DNA of 48,638 nt from Lentzea aerocolonigenes (lineage in GTDB: Bacteria; Actinomycetota; Actinomycetes; Mycobacteriales; Pseudonocardiaceae): assembly GCF_000955955.1 (NCBI RefSeq), contig NZ_JYJG01000010.1, forward strand, positions 1 to 48,638, written 5' to 3'. The stretch's first letter is position 1; every line of letters begins with the position of its first letter. The position numbers were made by a program, and so were the translations under genes. Of the stretch, positions 9,759 to 17,181 are shown piece by piece. The notes beneath the pieces were generated by a model. The model had not been told where the DNA came from, did not search any database, and worked only from the letters and a program-made list of their open reading frames with translations.

Positions 9759-10070
9759 ATGGGTGCTGGTGGATATGGCGCGTCTGCTGAAGAGCTTGAC
9801 GCACTGGCGAAGCAGATCATCTCTGTGGATGGCGACACGCAGGCCACGCTGCGCACCGTCTCGAACGCTGTCGATGGCATCGCGTCCAGCTGGCAGGGTG
9901 GCGCCGCGCAGGCCTTCGCCAGCCTGATGGGGCGCTTCCACGAGGACGCGTCGAAGCTCCAGGAGGCGCTGCGCGGCATTGCTGAGCAGATGAGCGGCAG
10001 TGCTCAGACCTACATCAAGCAGGAAGAGGAAGCGACCCAGCTCTCCACGCAGATTTCGAACCGTCTCTGA
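9759..10070 (+). CDS. esxU: WXG100 family protein, EsxU-like
   Basis: This 103-residue protein is a typical WXG100 (ESAT-6/CFP-10) size. The motif W45-Q-G sits between two predicted helices, forming the helical hairpin of type VII substrates. The start at ATG 9759 follows the ribosome site aaaggggg. The second half (AAQAFASLMGRFHEDASKL) resembles M. tuberculosis EsxU, and the position just before an EsxT-like gene and rplM is the same. It is expected to form a heterodimer with the next gene product and be exported by ESX-4. The secretion core genes (eccB/C/D, mycP) are not in the window and would be expected upstream. Confidence 0.88.
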   Translation: MGAGGYGASAEELDALAKQIISVDGDTQATLRTVSNAVDGIASSWQGGAAQAFASLMGRFHEDASKLQEALRGIAEQMSGSAQTYIKQEEEATQLSTQISNRL

Positions 10071-10121
10071 TTCTGCTCGGCTTTCGCTTTCGCGTCATAA
10101 ACTTTTAGGGGAGAAATCAAA

Positions 10122-10412
10122 ATGAGTAGTGGTCAGGTCAAGGTCACTTTCGCCGAGCTTCAGAACGTCGCGGGCACCATCAGCAGCTCAGCGCAGCAGG
10201 TCCAGACGCAGCTGGAGGACCTCAAGTCCGCAGTCGCGAAGGTCACCGCGAACTACGAAGGTGCCGCGAAGGAGGCCTACGCCGAGAAGCAGCGCGCGTG
10301 GGATGCCGCAGCCGCCGACCTGCAGGCAGTCCTCTCGTCCATCGGTATCGCCGTCCGTGACGCCGCCGACGCCTATCAGGCGGCCGAGCAGCAGAACGTC
10401 AACCGCTGGTAA
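10122..10412 (+). CDS. esxT: WXG100 family protein, EsxT-like
   Basis: This 96-residue protein is the second esx gene. The start at ATG 10122 is preceded by aggggag. The turn that is W-x-G in the family reads Y45-E-G, keeping the glycine but replacing the tryptophan. The following AAKEAYAEKQRAWDAAAADL aligns with M. tuberculosis EsxT, which also departs from the strict motif (WTR, from memory). Pairing with the EsxU-like protein 51 bases upstream is expected. A GC-rich hairpin closes the operon at 10438-10472. Confidence 0.87.
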   Translation: MSSGQVKVTFAELQNVAGTISSSAQQVQTQLEDLKSAVAKVTANYEGAAKEAYAEKQRAWDAAAADLQAVLSSIGIAVRDAADAYQAAEQQNVNRW

Positions 10413-10437
10413 GACGCTGCGGTTCAGCTAGACCCCT

Positions 10438-10472
10438 CGCGAGCCCCGGAACCACGTGGTCCGGGGCTCGCG
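10438..10472 (+). terminator. hairpin terminator after esxT
   Basis: CGCGAGCCCCGGA pairs with TCCGGGGCTCGCG, continuing into CCAC/GTGG with a single bulged A on the left arm. It begins 25 bases past the esxT stop and separates the esx operon from rplM. No U-tract follows, as is common in actinobacteria. Confidence 0.65.
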
Positions 10473-10506
10473 TACGTCCGGAGAAGGGGTGTTCGGAGGG
10501 GCCGTT

Positions 10507-10536
10507 TTGGTCCCCGCACCACCCATCCGGTATCTT
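10507..10536 (+). promoter_or_regulatory. possible promoter of rplM-rpsI
   Basis: TTGGTC and TATCTT are spaced by 18 bases in the 197-base stretch between the esx terminator and rplM. This is an approximate match to housekeeping sigma elements. It would give a leader of about 125 bases containing the two hairpins at 10587-10646. Confidence 0.35.
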
Positions 10537-10586
10537 CTTACGTTGTTGTGCGGTAGCTGGCGCCTGTGTGTGCCGCGCCTGTCTCG

Positions 10587-10646
10587 GAACCACCGCTTGG
10601 TTCGTCCAAGATCGGTCTGGGGCAACCGCCGCCAGTGACCCCAGAC
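10587..10646 (+). promoter_or_regulatory. two hairpins in the rplM leader
   Basis: The first pairs GAACCA (10587-10592) with TGGTTC (10598-10603). The second pairs GTCTGGGG (10615-10622) with CCCCAGAC (10639-10646) and ends 23 bases before the rplM start. Ribosomal protein operons often carry autoregulatory leader RNAs. This one is not recognised as a known family, so its role is inference. Confidence 0.35.
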
Positions 10647-10669
10647 GCTAGTGACGACGAGGTAGATCC

Positions 10670-11113
10670 GTGCGCACGTACAGCCCGAAGCCCGGTGAGG
10701 TGACCCGCACCTGGCACGTGATCGACGCCCAGGACGTGGTGCTCGGCCGGCTCGCCACCCAGGCCGCGACGCTGCTGCGCGGCAAGCACAAGCCGACTTA
10801 CGCCCCTCACGTTGACACCGGTGACTTCGTCATCGTCATCAACGCTGACAAGGTCGCCCTGACCGGTGCGAAGCGCGACCAGGCGTTCCAGTACCGCCAC
10901 TCCGGCTTCCCCGGTGGTCTGCGCAAGCAGTCCTTCGGCGAGCTGCTGGACACCCGCTCTGACCGGCTGGTCGAGAAGGCGATCAAGGGCATGCTGCCCA
11001 AGAACCGCCTGGGCCGTCAGATCGCGAACAAGCTCAAGGTCTACAGCGGACCGAACCACCCGCACGCGGCCCAGCAGCCGCAGGCCTTCGAGATCAAGAA
11101 GATCGCCCAGTGA
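10670..11113 (+). CDS. rplM: 50S ribosomal protein L13
   Basis: This 147-residue protein is full length for L13. It starts at GTG 10670 with [20 protein letters not shown] and carries the family segment [18 protein letters not shown] followed by [11 protein letters not shown]13 binds 23S rRNA early in assembly of the large subunit. A candidate ribosome site (acgaggt) lies 10 bases upstream. The stop overlaps the GTG of rpsI, the universal partner gene, in the pattern GTGA. Confidence 0.98.
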   Translation: MRTYSPKPGEVTRTWHVIDAQDVVLGRLATQAATLLRGKHKPTYAPHVDTGDFVIVINADKVALTGAKRDQAFQYRHSGFPGGLRKQSFGELLDTRSDRLVEKAIKGMLPKNRLGRQIANKLKVYSGPNHPHAAQQPQAFEIKKIAQ

Positions 11114-11685
11114 GCGACGAGTACACCGAGGAAGTTCCTGTGACCACCCCTGAGAACGAGACCCCCGAGGTCGAGACCCCTGAGGTCGAGGCTGTCGAGG
11201 TCGAGGCCGAGGTCGTCGAGGCTCCCGAGGCCGAGGCCGCCGAGGCTGAGGTCGTGGAGACCTCCGCGCCGGTGGTCGCGCCCTCGCTGAACGGCGCCGC
11301 GCACCTCGCCCAGACCGTCGGCCGCCGCAAGGAGGCTGTCGTCCGCGTCCGCCTCGTGCCCGGCACCGGCAAGTTCACCCTCAACGGCAAGGCCCTCGAG
11401 GACTACTTCCCGAACAAGGTGCACCAGCAGCTCATCAAGGAGCCGCTCGTCACCACGGAGAAGCCCGAGACCTTCGACGTCATCGCGAACCTGCGTGGCG
11501 GCGGCATCACCGGCCAGGCCGGTGCGCTGCGTCTCGCCATCGCGCGTGCGCTGATCGCCGTCGACTCCGAGGACCGCCCGGTCCTGAAGAAGGCCGGCTT
11601 CCTCACCCGTGACCCGAGGGTCAAGGAGCGCAAGAAGTACGGTCTGAAGAAGGCCCGCAAGGCGCCTCAGTACTCCAAGCGTTGA
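11110..11685 (+). CDS. rpsI: 30S ribosomal protein S9 with acidic N-terminal extension
   Basis: This protein is 191 residues from GTG 11110, which overlaps the rplM stop. An in-frame GTG at 11140 behind gaggaag is a plausible alternative that would shorten the protein by ten residues. The S9 core begins at [18 protein letters not shown] and ends with the rRNA-contacting tail [12 protein letters not shown]. The ~65 residues before the core are almost only Glu, Val, Ala, Pro and Thr in short repeats ([17 protein letters not shown]). Such acidic extensions occur in actinobacterial S9 but are absent from E. coli S9, and their role is unknown to me. Confidence 0.97.
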   Translation: MSDEYTEEVPVTTPENETPEVETPEVEAVEVEAEVVEAPEAEAAEAEVVETSAPVVAPSLNGAAHLAQTVGRRKEAVVRVRLVPGTGKFTLNGKALEDYFPNKVHQQLIKEPLVTTEKPETFDVIANLRGGGITGQAGALRLAIARALIAVDSEDRPVLKKAGFLTRDPRVKERKKYGLKKARKAPQYSKR

Positions 11686-11704
11686 TCTAACGCGTCAGCT
11701 GTAC

Positions 11705-11745
11705 CTGCGGGAGCAGCAGTTCAACTCGAACTGCTGCTCCCGCAG
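11705..11745 (+). terminator. strong intrinsic terminator after rpsI
   Basis: A perfect 18-base-pair stem (11705-11722 with 11728-11745) closes a five-base loop AACTC and is followed by tgtttt. It lies 20 bases after the rpsI stop and isolates the ribosomal operon from glmM. Confidence 0.9.
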
Positions 11746-11795
11746 TGTTTTCCGGGTCTTTCCCGCCGCCTTGCAGTGTCCATATCGGAGGATTC

Positions 11796-13130
11796 ATGGC
11801 CCGCCTGTTCGGCACCGACGGAGTGCGCGGTCTCGCCAACGCCGATCTCACCCCCGAGCTCGCGATGTCCGTCGCCGCCGCAGCGGCACGCGTGCTCGCC
11901 GAGCACGACCGTTCCCACCGCCCGGTCGCCGTCGTCGGCCGCGACCCCAGGGCGAGCAGCGAGATGCTCGACGCCGCCGTCACCGCGGGCCTCACCTCGG
12001 CCGGCGCGGACGTCCTGCGGGTCGGCGCGCTGCCCACCCCGGCCGTCGCGCACCTGGTCGCCGCGCTCGGTGCCGACATCGGCGTGATGATCTCCGCGTC
12101 GCACAACGCGATGCCGGACAACGGGATCAAGCTCTTCGCCGCGGGTGGCCACAAGCTGCCCGACGAGGTCGAGGACGAGATCGAGCAGCACATGGGCACG
12201 GGCTTCGAGCGGCCGACCGGTGCCGCGATCGGCAGGGTGCGCGACGTCGTCGACGCCGAGACCCAGTACGTCGAGCACCTGCTCAAGGTCACTCCGCACC
12301 GCCTCGACGGCCTCAAGGTCGTGGTGGACTGCGCGAACGGTGCCGCGTCGGTGGCCGCACCGGACGCCTACCGCCGCGCCGGCGCCGAGGTGATCGCGAT
12401 CCACGCGAGCCCGGACGGCCTCAACATCAACGACGGCTGTGGCTCGACGCACATCGACGTCGTGGCCGCCGCGGTCCGCGAGCACGGTGCCGACCTCGGC
12501 ATCGCGCACGACGGTGACGCCGACCGCTGCCTCGCCGTGGACGCCGAGGGCAACAGCGTCGACGGCGACCAGATCCTGGCGATCCTCGCGCTCGCCATGC
12601 GCGACGCCGGCGAGCTGTACGAGGACACCCTCGTCGCCACGGTGATGAGCAACCTCGGCCTGCACCTCGCCATGAAGGCGGAGAAGATCCGCCTGCGCAC
12701 CACCGCGGTCGGCGACCGGTACGTGCTGCAGGACCTCAAGGCCGGCGGTTACTCGCTCGGCGGCGAGCAGTCCGGCCACGTCGTGCTGCCCGCGCACGCC
12801 ACCACCGGCGACGGCCTGCTCACCGCGCTGCGCCTGATGGCCCGCATGGCCGAGACCGGCAAGTCGCTCGCCGACCTCGCCTCGGTGATGCGCCGCCTGC
12901 CGCAGGTCCTGATCAACGTGAAGGTCTCGGACAAGGCCGCGGTGGCGAAGGCCACCTCGGTCAGCGAGGCCGTCGCCGCCGTCGAGGCCGAACTGGGCGA
13001 CACCGGCCGGGTGCTGCTGCGCCCGTCCGGAACCGAGCAGCTCGTGCGGGTGATGGTCGAGGCGACGAGTCACGAACAGGCGGAGTCGGCAGCGCAGCGT
13101 CTGGCGGGTGTGGTTTCCTCGGTCCACTAG
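11796..13130 (+). CDS. glmM: phosphoglucosamine mutase
   Basis: This 444-residue protein is standard GlmM length. It converts glucosamine-6-phosphate to glucosamine-1-phosphate on the way to UDP-GlcNAc for peptidoglycan. It starts at ATG 11796 with ribosome site cggagga, and opens [15 protein letters not shown]. The phosphoserine loop [12 protein letters not shown] places the catalytic serine at 102, the metal loop is DGDADRC, and the sugar-recognition loop is GGEQSGHVV. The C-terminal phosphate-binding segment is [14 protein letters not shown]. GlmS, which makes its substrate, is encoded 5.7 kb downstream with the type VII insertion between them. Confidence 0.97.
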   Translation: MARLFGTDGVRGLANADLTPELAMSVAAAAARVLAEHDRSHRPVAVVGRDPRASSEMLDAAVTAGLTSAGADVLRVGALPTPAVAHLVAALGADIGVMISASHNAMPDNGIKLFAAGGHKLPDEVEDEIEQHMGTGFERPTGAAIGRVRDVVDAETQYVEHLLKVTPHRLDGLKVVVDCANGAASVAAPDAYRRAGAEVIAIHASPDGLNINDGCGSTHIDVVAAAVREHGADLGIAHDGDADRCLAVDAEGNSVDGDQILAILALAMRDAGELYEDTLVATVMSNLGLHLAMKAEKIRLRTTAVGDRYVLQDLKAGGYSLGGEQSGHVVLPAHATTGDGLLTALRLMARMAETGKSLADLASVMRRLPQVLINVKVSDKAAVAKATSVSEAVAAVEAELGDTGRVLLRPSGTEQLVRVMVEATSHEQAESAAQRLAGVVSSVH

Positions 13131-13152
13131 AGGATCTGGGAGGTGCCCGGCC

Positions 13153-13410
13153 GTGGGCAACATCGGACCGATCGAACTGCTGATCATCCTGTTCGTCCTG
13201 GCCGCGGGCGGTGTCGTGCTCGCGGTCGTGCTGTCGAGGCGCAAGAAGCCGCCGTACCCGCCCCAGCAGGGCTATCCGCCGCATCCTCAGGGTCCGTACC
13301 CGCTGCAGGGGCCGCCGCCCGGTCAGCCGTGGCCCCAGCAGCCACCGCAAGGTCAGCAGTGGCCGACGCAACCGCCTGGCCAGCAGCCTCCGCCGCCCAA
13401 CCAGTGGTGA
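13153..13410 (+). CDS. small membrane protein with TatA-like N-terminus and Pro/Gln-rich tail
   Basis: This 85-residue protein starts at GTG 13153. The ribosome site gggagg at 13138-13143 supports this over the longer frame. The N-terminus, VGNIGPIELLIILFVLAAGG, is close to the start of TatA proteins and forms one membrane helix. It then continues VVLAVVLSRRKK and a Pro/Gln/Gly/Trp low-complexity tail (PPGQPWPQQPPQGQQWP). The amphipathic helix that defines TatA after its membrane segment is missing, so it is probably not a translocase subunit. It lies 22 bases after glmM and may share its transcript. Confidence 0.75.
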   Translation: MGNIGPIELLIILFVLAAGGVVLAVVLSRRKKPPYPPQQGYPPHPQGPYPLQGPPPGQPWPQQPPQGQQWPTQPPGQQPPPPNQW

Positions 13411-13485
13411 TCACCGATCGCGCGTTCGCAAGTGCAAGCGACGCCGCTGTTCCCCCGCGCGTGAGGCCCGTGGCCTGCGAACATG

Positions 13486-13511
13486 GGAACCGGATGCAAC
13501 GCTGTTACGTC
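13486..13511 (+). promoter_or_regulatory. ECF-type promoter candidate upstream of the second type VII module
   Basis: GGAAC, 17 bases, then CGTC lies 73 bases before the start of the EspC-like gene, in a 174-base stretch with no gene. The seven bases at each end (GGAACCG and CGTCGGA) and their spacing are identical to the element upstream of esxU at 9675-9703. Confidence 0.5.
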
Positions 13512-13584
13512 GGACTGGGGAATGCCGGTTCACACCGGCGGATGTTCTACGGGGTGTGGCGCGAGGCCACGGAGGGGAGTTCGG

Positions 13585-13878
13585 GTGGCCGGCTTCGGTA
13601 CTAGCCCGGAGGAGATGGGCGCGGTCGCCGGGAAGGTGCGCGGTGCCGGTGAGGGCACCAAGGCCTCCAGCGACAAGATCGCCCAGACCGACATGCAGAA
13701 GCTCGACTTCGGGAAGGTCCACGATCCCGCGTTCACCGCGTACCAGACCGGCATTCAGAAGCTCGCCAAGTGCGCGCAGAGCTTCGTCACCGCGAGCGCT
13801 GACCTCGCTGCCCGGCTCGAAGCGAGCAAGGGCGGCTACGAGTGGGTCGAGTCCGAGAACAAGCAGAAGGTGAGCTAG
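13585..13878 (+). CDS. EspC-like small type VII-associated protein
   Basis: This 97-residue protein starts at GTG 13585 behind a strong ribosome site (ggaggggag). The 34 codons upstream in the same frame lack a plausible start signal. It is all helical, begins AGFGTSPEEMGAVAGKVRGAG, and has the length and helix-turn-helix pattern of ESX-1-associated EspC-type proteins (excreted virulence factor EspC family). It lacks a clear WXG. Two bases separate it from the large downstream gene, so the two are one transcription unit and may be co-secreted partners. The family call is from layout and resemblance, not a search. Confidence 0.65.
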   Translation: MAGFGTSPEEMGAVAGKVRGAGEGTKASSDKIAQTDMQKLDFGKVHDPAFTAYQTGIQKLAKCAQSFVTASADLAARLEASKGGYEWVESENKQKVS

Positions 13879-13880
13879 TC

Positions 13881-16649
13881 GTGGAGCAGCCCACCTGGCA
13901 GGAAGTCAAGGCGCTCCTCGACAACCCGAACATCCCGTTCGAGCAGCGCAAGGAACTCGCCCTCCGGTACTTCGACCGGGCAGAGGACGAGGACATGCCC
14001 GGCCTCACCGAGGACGAGGCGAACAAGGTCGTCGAGGAGTACGACAAGAAGTTCTCGCTCGGCGACTGGGACCGCGGCTGGGCCGACGACGAGGACGACA
14101 ACCTCCAGGACTCCCTCGACGCCGCGCGTGCGTCCGCCAAGGCGGACAAGGAGAAGAACGGCGACCCGGCCGCGGACAAGTCGGCGGTCGAGGCGGGCAA
14201 GCAGCAGCTGCGCGACCAGTCCAAGGGCGGTCCGTACAGCGCGGGTGTGGCGAAGTCGGACGACATCATCGACAAGGGCAACCCCGCGTTGAAGATGTTC
14301 GACAACTTCATCCCCAAGTACCTGGAAGCGTGCGGCGTCGCCGGCAAGGGCAACGGCGACTACACGCACGACAAGGTCATCGACATGTGGAACGAGCAGC
14401 GGGGGATCCTGTTCTCCAAGCTCGAGGCCGAGGTCCAGGAGTGGGCGACGGCGCGCAGCGCGATCACCGACGCCGCGAACAAGATGCAGACCGACATGAA
14501 CGGTCTGTACAGCCACTGGACCGGTAAGGCCTCGGAGAAGTCGAGCGACTTCTTCGGGAAGTTCCAGGCGCAGGTCCGCGTCGTCACCGACTCGCTGACC
14601 GGCTCCGAGCAGGCCGTGGGCATGGCGTCCTCGAAGGTCGCCCAGGCGGTCCGGGTGAAGACGCAGTGGTTGCAGGACAAGTACCAGGACCGCATCTGCG
14701 ACCGCACGCCCGCCGAGATCGAGGTCATCATCCGGGTGGCCAAGCAGGGCCGCGGTGCGAGCGACGAGGACATCCAGACGATCGCGTCGTTCCTGCCGAC
14801 CCAGCCGGGCCAGCAGTCCGTCGCGGACATGGTCGGCGACGACAACTGCGACCTGAACGACGAGACCAAGGACTACGCCGCCCGGCAGGCCGTCGAGTGG
14901 TGCAAGGGTTTCTGCGACGCGTTCCGCGGCGGCATCCTCGACCAGTTCAAGAAGATGTGCGAGGACACCAAGAAGGCCGTCGACGAGCACTGGGCCAACA
15001 TGAACAAGTTCCTCGCCGAGAGGGACGAGGACCCGTTCAAGGTGCTCGGCCAGACCCAGGGCACCGGTAACGGCAAGGGTGGTGGCGACAAGACCGGCGG
15101 CGGGGGCAAGACCGGCGGTGGCGGCGGCACCGGCACCGGTGGTGGCGGTGGTGGTGGCACGGGTTCCGGTGGTGGCGGCGGCATGCCGGAGATCCCCAAG
15201 CCGGAGAACCCCCTCGACAAGAACGGCGACGGCAAGCCGGACCTGCCCGGCGACACCGACGGTGACGGCAAGATCGACGATCTCGACGGCGACGGCAAGC
15301 CCGACGACAAGGACGGCGACGGCAAGCCGGACCAGCCGAAGCCCGAGGAGAAGCTCGAGTCCGTCACGGTCAAGGCCGGTGACAACACGATCAAGGTCAC
15401 GGAGCCCGACTCGAACGGGCACGTGAAGATGACGATCGACACGCCGAAGGGCGACCCGAAGACCTACGACCTCGACTTCAGCAAGAACCCCGAGGCCGCC
15501 AAGGCGCTGATGGGCCAGAACGGCACGCAGGCCATCACCAGCATGGCCAACCAGCTGACCGGCACGCCTGCCCAGGGCTCGCAGACGCCGGGTGCTCCCG
15601 CCACGGGCAACACGCCTGCGCCCGGCGGCGGCACCCCCGGTGGCCCCGGTGGCACGGGCATGGGCGCGCCCGGTTCGGAGTCGAACCCGATCCCGGTCGA
15701 GGTGGGCGCCGACGGCAAGATCCACATCGAGCAGGACGGCGTCAACTTCACCGCCGAGGTCGACGCCAAGACCGGCGAGATCAACCTCAGCGCGGACAAC
15801 GGCGACGGCACGCCCGACCAGATCGGCGTGAGCTTCGGCGAGGACGACAACCCCGCCGCGGGCACCGATCCGGCGGGTGACACGGGCCGAGGTGGTGGCG
15901 GCGGCATGAGCGGTGACCTGGGGATCGGCGAGCCGTTGACGCTGCCGGACCAGGCCTTCCCGCAGGCTTCCGACGGGCAGTTCCAGACGATGCCCGCGCC
16001 TGCCGAGGGCGGATTCCAGCCGATGCCGGCTCAGGCCGATTTCCAGACCATGCCCGCACAGGGCGACCAGGTGTGGAGCCCGCCGGGGCAGGAGAACCCG
16101 AACGTGGGCGAGCGCTTCCAGGAGTCGATGGGGCGCAACTACATCCAGGACAACGGCATCATGCCGAGCGTCGGCGAGCCCAGGATCTCCGGCGAGGGCC
16201 CGCAGTTCGCCCACGCCGCGTCCTCGGACACCACGTCGACGTCCGGTGTCTCGTTCACCGGTGGCGGTTCGCACGGCAGCGAGTCCGTGCTCGGCGGGTC
16301 GGCACCGGCGGAGAGCGCCTGGAGCACGCCGTCCCAGAGCGACCACAGCAACAGCGGCATCGGTGCCGACACCAACGCGTCCGAGGCCGGTCAGGCGGGT
16401 TCCGCGAACCTGCCGTCCATGCAGGACGGGCACGGCCAGCCCACGTCCGGTCCCGCGTCCGGCGGCATGATGGGCGGCGGGATGATGGGCGGTGGCGGCA
16501 TGATGGGTGGCGGTGGCGCCGGCGGTCAGCAGGGCGGTGACACCGAGCGCGGCGCGAGCCAGTGGCGCACCACCGGTTCGTTGTTCGACGACGACAACAA
16601 CCCGCTCAACCGTCCGGTTGGCGTGCTCGGGGAGGACTCGCGGACGTGA
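13881..16649 (+). CDS. large type VII-type substrate: WXG helical domain, Gly-rich linker, Ca-binding repeats
   Basis: This 922-residue protein starts at GTG 13881, two bases after the EspC-like stop. Residues 1-120 are acidic helices. A helical domain at about 160-300 contains W213-T-G in a WXG-like turn (LYSHWTGKASEKSSDFF). A second Cys-containing helical segment (EWCKGFCDAF, KKMCEDT) runs to about 390. Then come poly-Gly/Thr at ~397-435 and four DxDGDGKxD calcium-binding-type repeats at ~440-487, like thrombospondin type 3 or dockerin loops. A beta-type region and a long low-complexity tail with FQTMPA repeats and GGMMGG runs end the protein. It has no Sec signal peptide, consistent with type VII export. 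Its extracellular function is unknown. Confidence 0.75.
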   Translation: MEQPTWQEVKALLDNPNIPFEQRKELALRYFDRAEDEDMPGLTEDEANKVVEEYDKKFSLGDWDRGWADDEDDNLQDSLDAARASAKADKEKNGDPAADKSAVEAGKQQLRDQSKGGPYSAGVAKSDDIIDKGNPALKMFDNFIPKYLEACGVAGKGNGDYTHDKVIDMWNEQRGILFSKLEAEVQEWATARSAITDAANKMQTDMNGLYSHWTGKASEKSSDFFGKFQAQVRVVTDSLTGSEQAVGMASSKVAQAVRVKTQWLQDKYQDRICDRTPAEIEVIIRVAKQGRGASDEDIQTIASFLPTQPGQQSVADMVGDDNCDLNDETKDYAARQAVEWCKGFCDAFRGGILDQFKKMCEDTKKAVDEHWANMNKFLAERDEDPFKVLGQTQGTGNGKGGGDKTGGGGKTGGGGGTGTGGGGGGGTGSGGGGGMPEIPKPENPLDKNGDGKPDLPGDTDGDGKIDDLDGDGKPDDKDGDGKPDQPKPEEKLESVTVKAGDNTIKVTEPDSNGHVKMTIDTPKGDPKTYDLDFSKNPEAAKALMGQNGTQAITSMANQLTGTPAQGSQTPGAPATGNTPAPGGGTPGGPGGTGMGAPGSESNPIPVEVGADGKIHIEQDGVNFTAEVDAKTGEINLSADNGDGTPDQIGVSFGEDDNPAAGTDPAGDTGRGGGGGMSGDLGIGEPLTLPDQAFPQASDGQFQTMPAPAEGGFQPMPAQADFQTMPAQGDQVWSPPGQENPNVGERFQESMGRNYIQDNGIMPSVGEPRISGEGPQFAHAASSDTTSTSGVSFTGGGSHGSESVLGGSAPAESAWSTPSQSDHSNSGIGADTNASEAGQAGSANLPSMQDGHGQPTSGPASGGMMGGGMMGGGGMMGGGGAGGQQGGDTERGASQWRTTGSLFDDDNNPLNRPVGVLGEDSRT
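15205..15340 (+). repeat. tandem DxDGDGKxD calcium-binding-type repeats in the large type VII protein
   Basis: Four successive copies read NGDGKPD, DGDGKID, DGDGKPD and DGDGKPD at the protein level, with matching gacggcgacggcaag-type DNA repeats. They follow a Gly-rich low-complexity tract encoded at about 15070-15185. Confidence 0.85.
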
Positions 16650-17134
16650 GCGTCCAGGACGAAGTCAGAGCTCTGGAAGCGCGGTTCGAAGCCACGAACC
16701 GCGAACACTCCGAGCGTGCGGAGCTGGCCGGTCGCAAGGTCGACCAGACGCTGGCCGAGGCCAAGGAGAAGAACGAGCAGAACCTCGCCAACGCGGCCAA
16801 GGTCGCGACGAGGCTGCACGAGATGGCCGGTCGCCAGAAGGCGGCCGGCGGCTGGGGCACCGCGGCGGCCACGGACAAGAAGTCGGGCGAGTTCGCGTTC
16901 GGCACCGAGGAGGACGAGGAGCAGGACGACATGCCCGGCTTCCGTCCGGGCGGCTGGGCGCCTCCGTCGTCCCCGGCTCCCACCCCGGAGCCCGTTGCGC
17001 CCGTGTACCAGGCGCCGTCGCCTCCTCCTGCGCCACCGGCACCACCGGTCCGGCAGCCCCCGGCAGTCCGGCGGCCGCAGCGCCCGGTCGTCGACGATGA
17101 CGACGATCTGAGCAACCAGAGCTGGCTGTCCTGA
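16646..17134 (+). CDS. coiled-coil type VII module protein with acidic C-terminal tail
   Basis: This 162-residue protein starts at GTG 16646, overlapping the previous stop as GTGA, with ggagga ten bases upstream. Residues 1-75 form a charged helix (VQDEVRALEARFEATNREH) likely to be a coiled coil. An acidic patch (EEDEEQDDMPG) and a Pro-rich linker follow, and the protein ends DDDDDLSNQSWLS. The same plan and a similar tail occur in the protein at 9214-9612 of the ESX-4 part. The pairing of each copy with a type VII substrate gene suggests a dedicated cytoplasmic partner or chaperone. That is inference. Confidence 0.7.
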   Translation: MSVQDEVRALEARFEATNREHSERAELAGRKVDQTLAEAKEKNEQNLANAAKVATRLHEMAGRQKAAGGWGTAAATDKKSGEFAFGTEEDEEQDDMPGFRPGGWAPPSSPAPTPEPVAPVYQAPSPPPAPPAPPVRQPPAVRRPQRPVVDDDDDLSNQSWLS

Positions 17135-17140
17135 AACGAC

Positions 17141-17174
17141 GAACGCCCCCAGGTCCGACGGCCTGGGGGCGTTC
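17141..17174. terminator. bidirectional terminator between convergent genes
   Basis: A perfect 13-base-pair stem GAACGCCCCCAGG/CCTGGGGGCGTTC closes an eight-base loop. It sits seven bases after the stop at 17134 and seven before the reverse-strand stop at 17182, serving both directions. Confidence 0.85.
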
Positions 17175-17181
17175 TCGTCGG

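Noticed and set aside
15070..15185. G-rich tract as a regulatory quadruplex or repeat element
   Set aside because: It is explained by codons for a poly-Gly linker in the type VII protein.
13875..16433. 852-residue reverse-strand open frame opposite the large type VII gene
   Set aside because: It is an antisense shadow of high-GC codon use. The forward frame has start signals, overlaps with neighbours and recognisable domains, while the reverse product is Val/Arg/Leu-rich without motifs.
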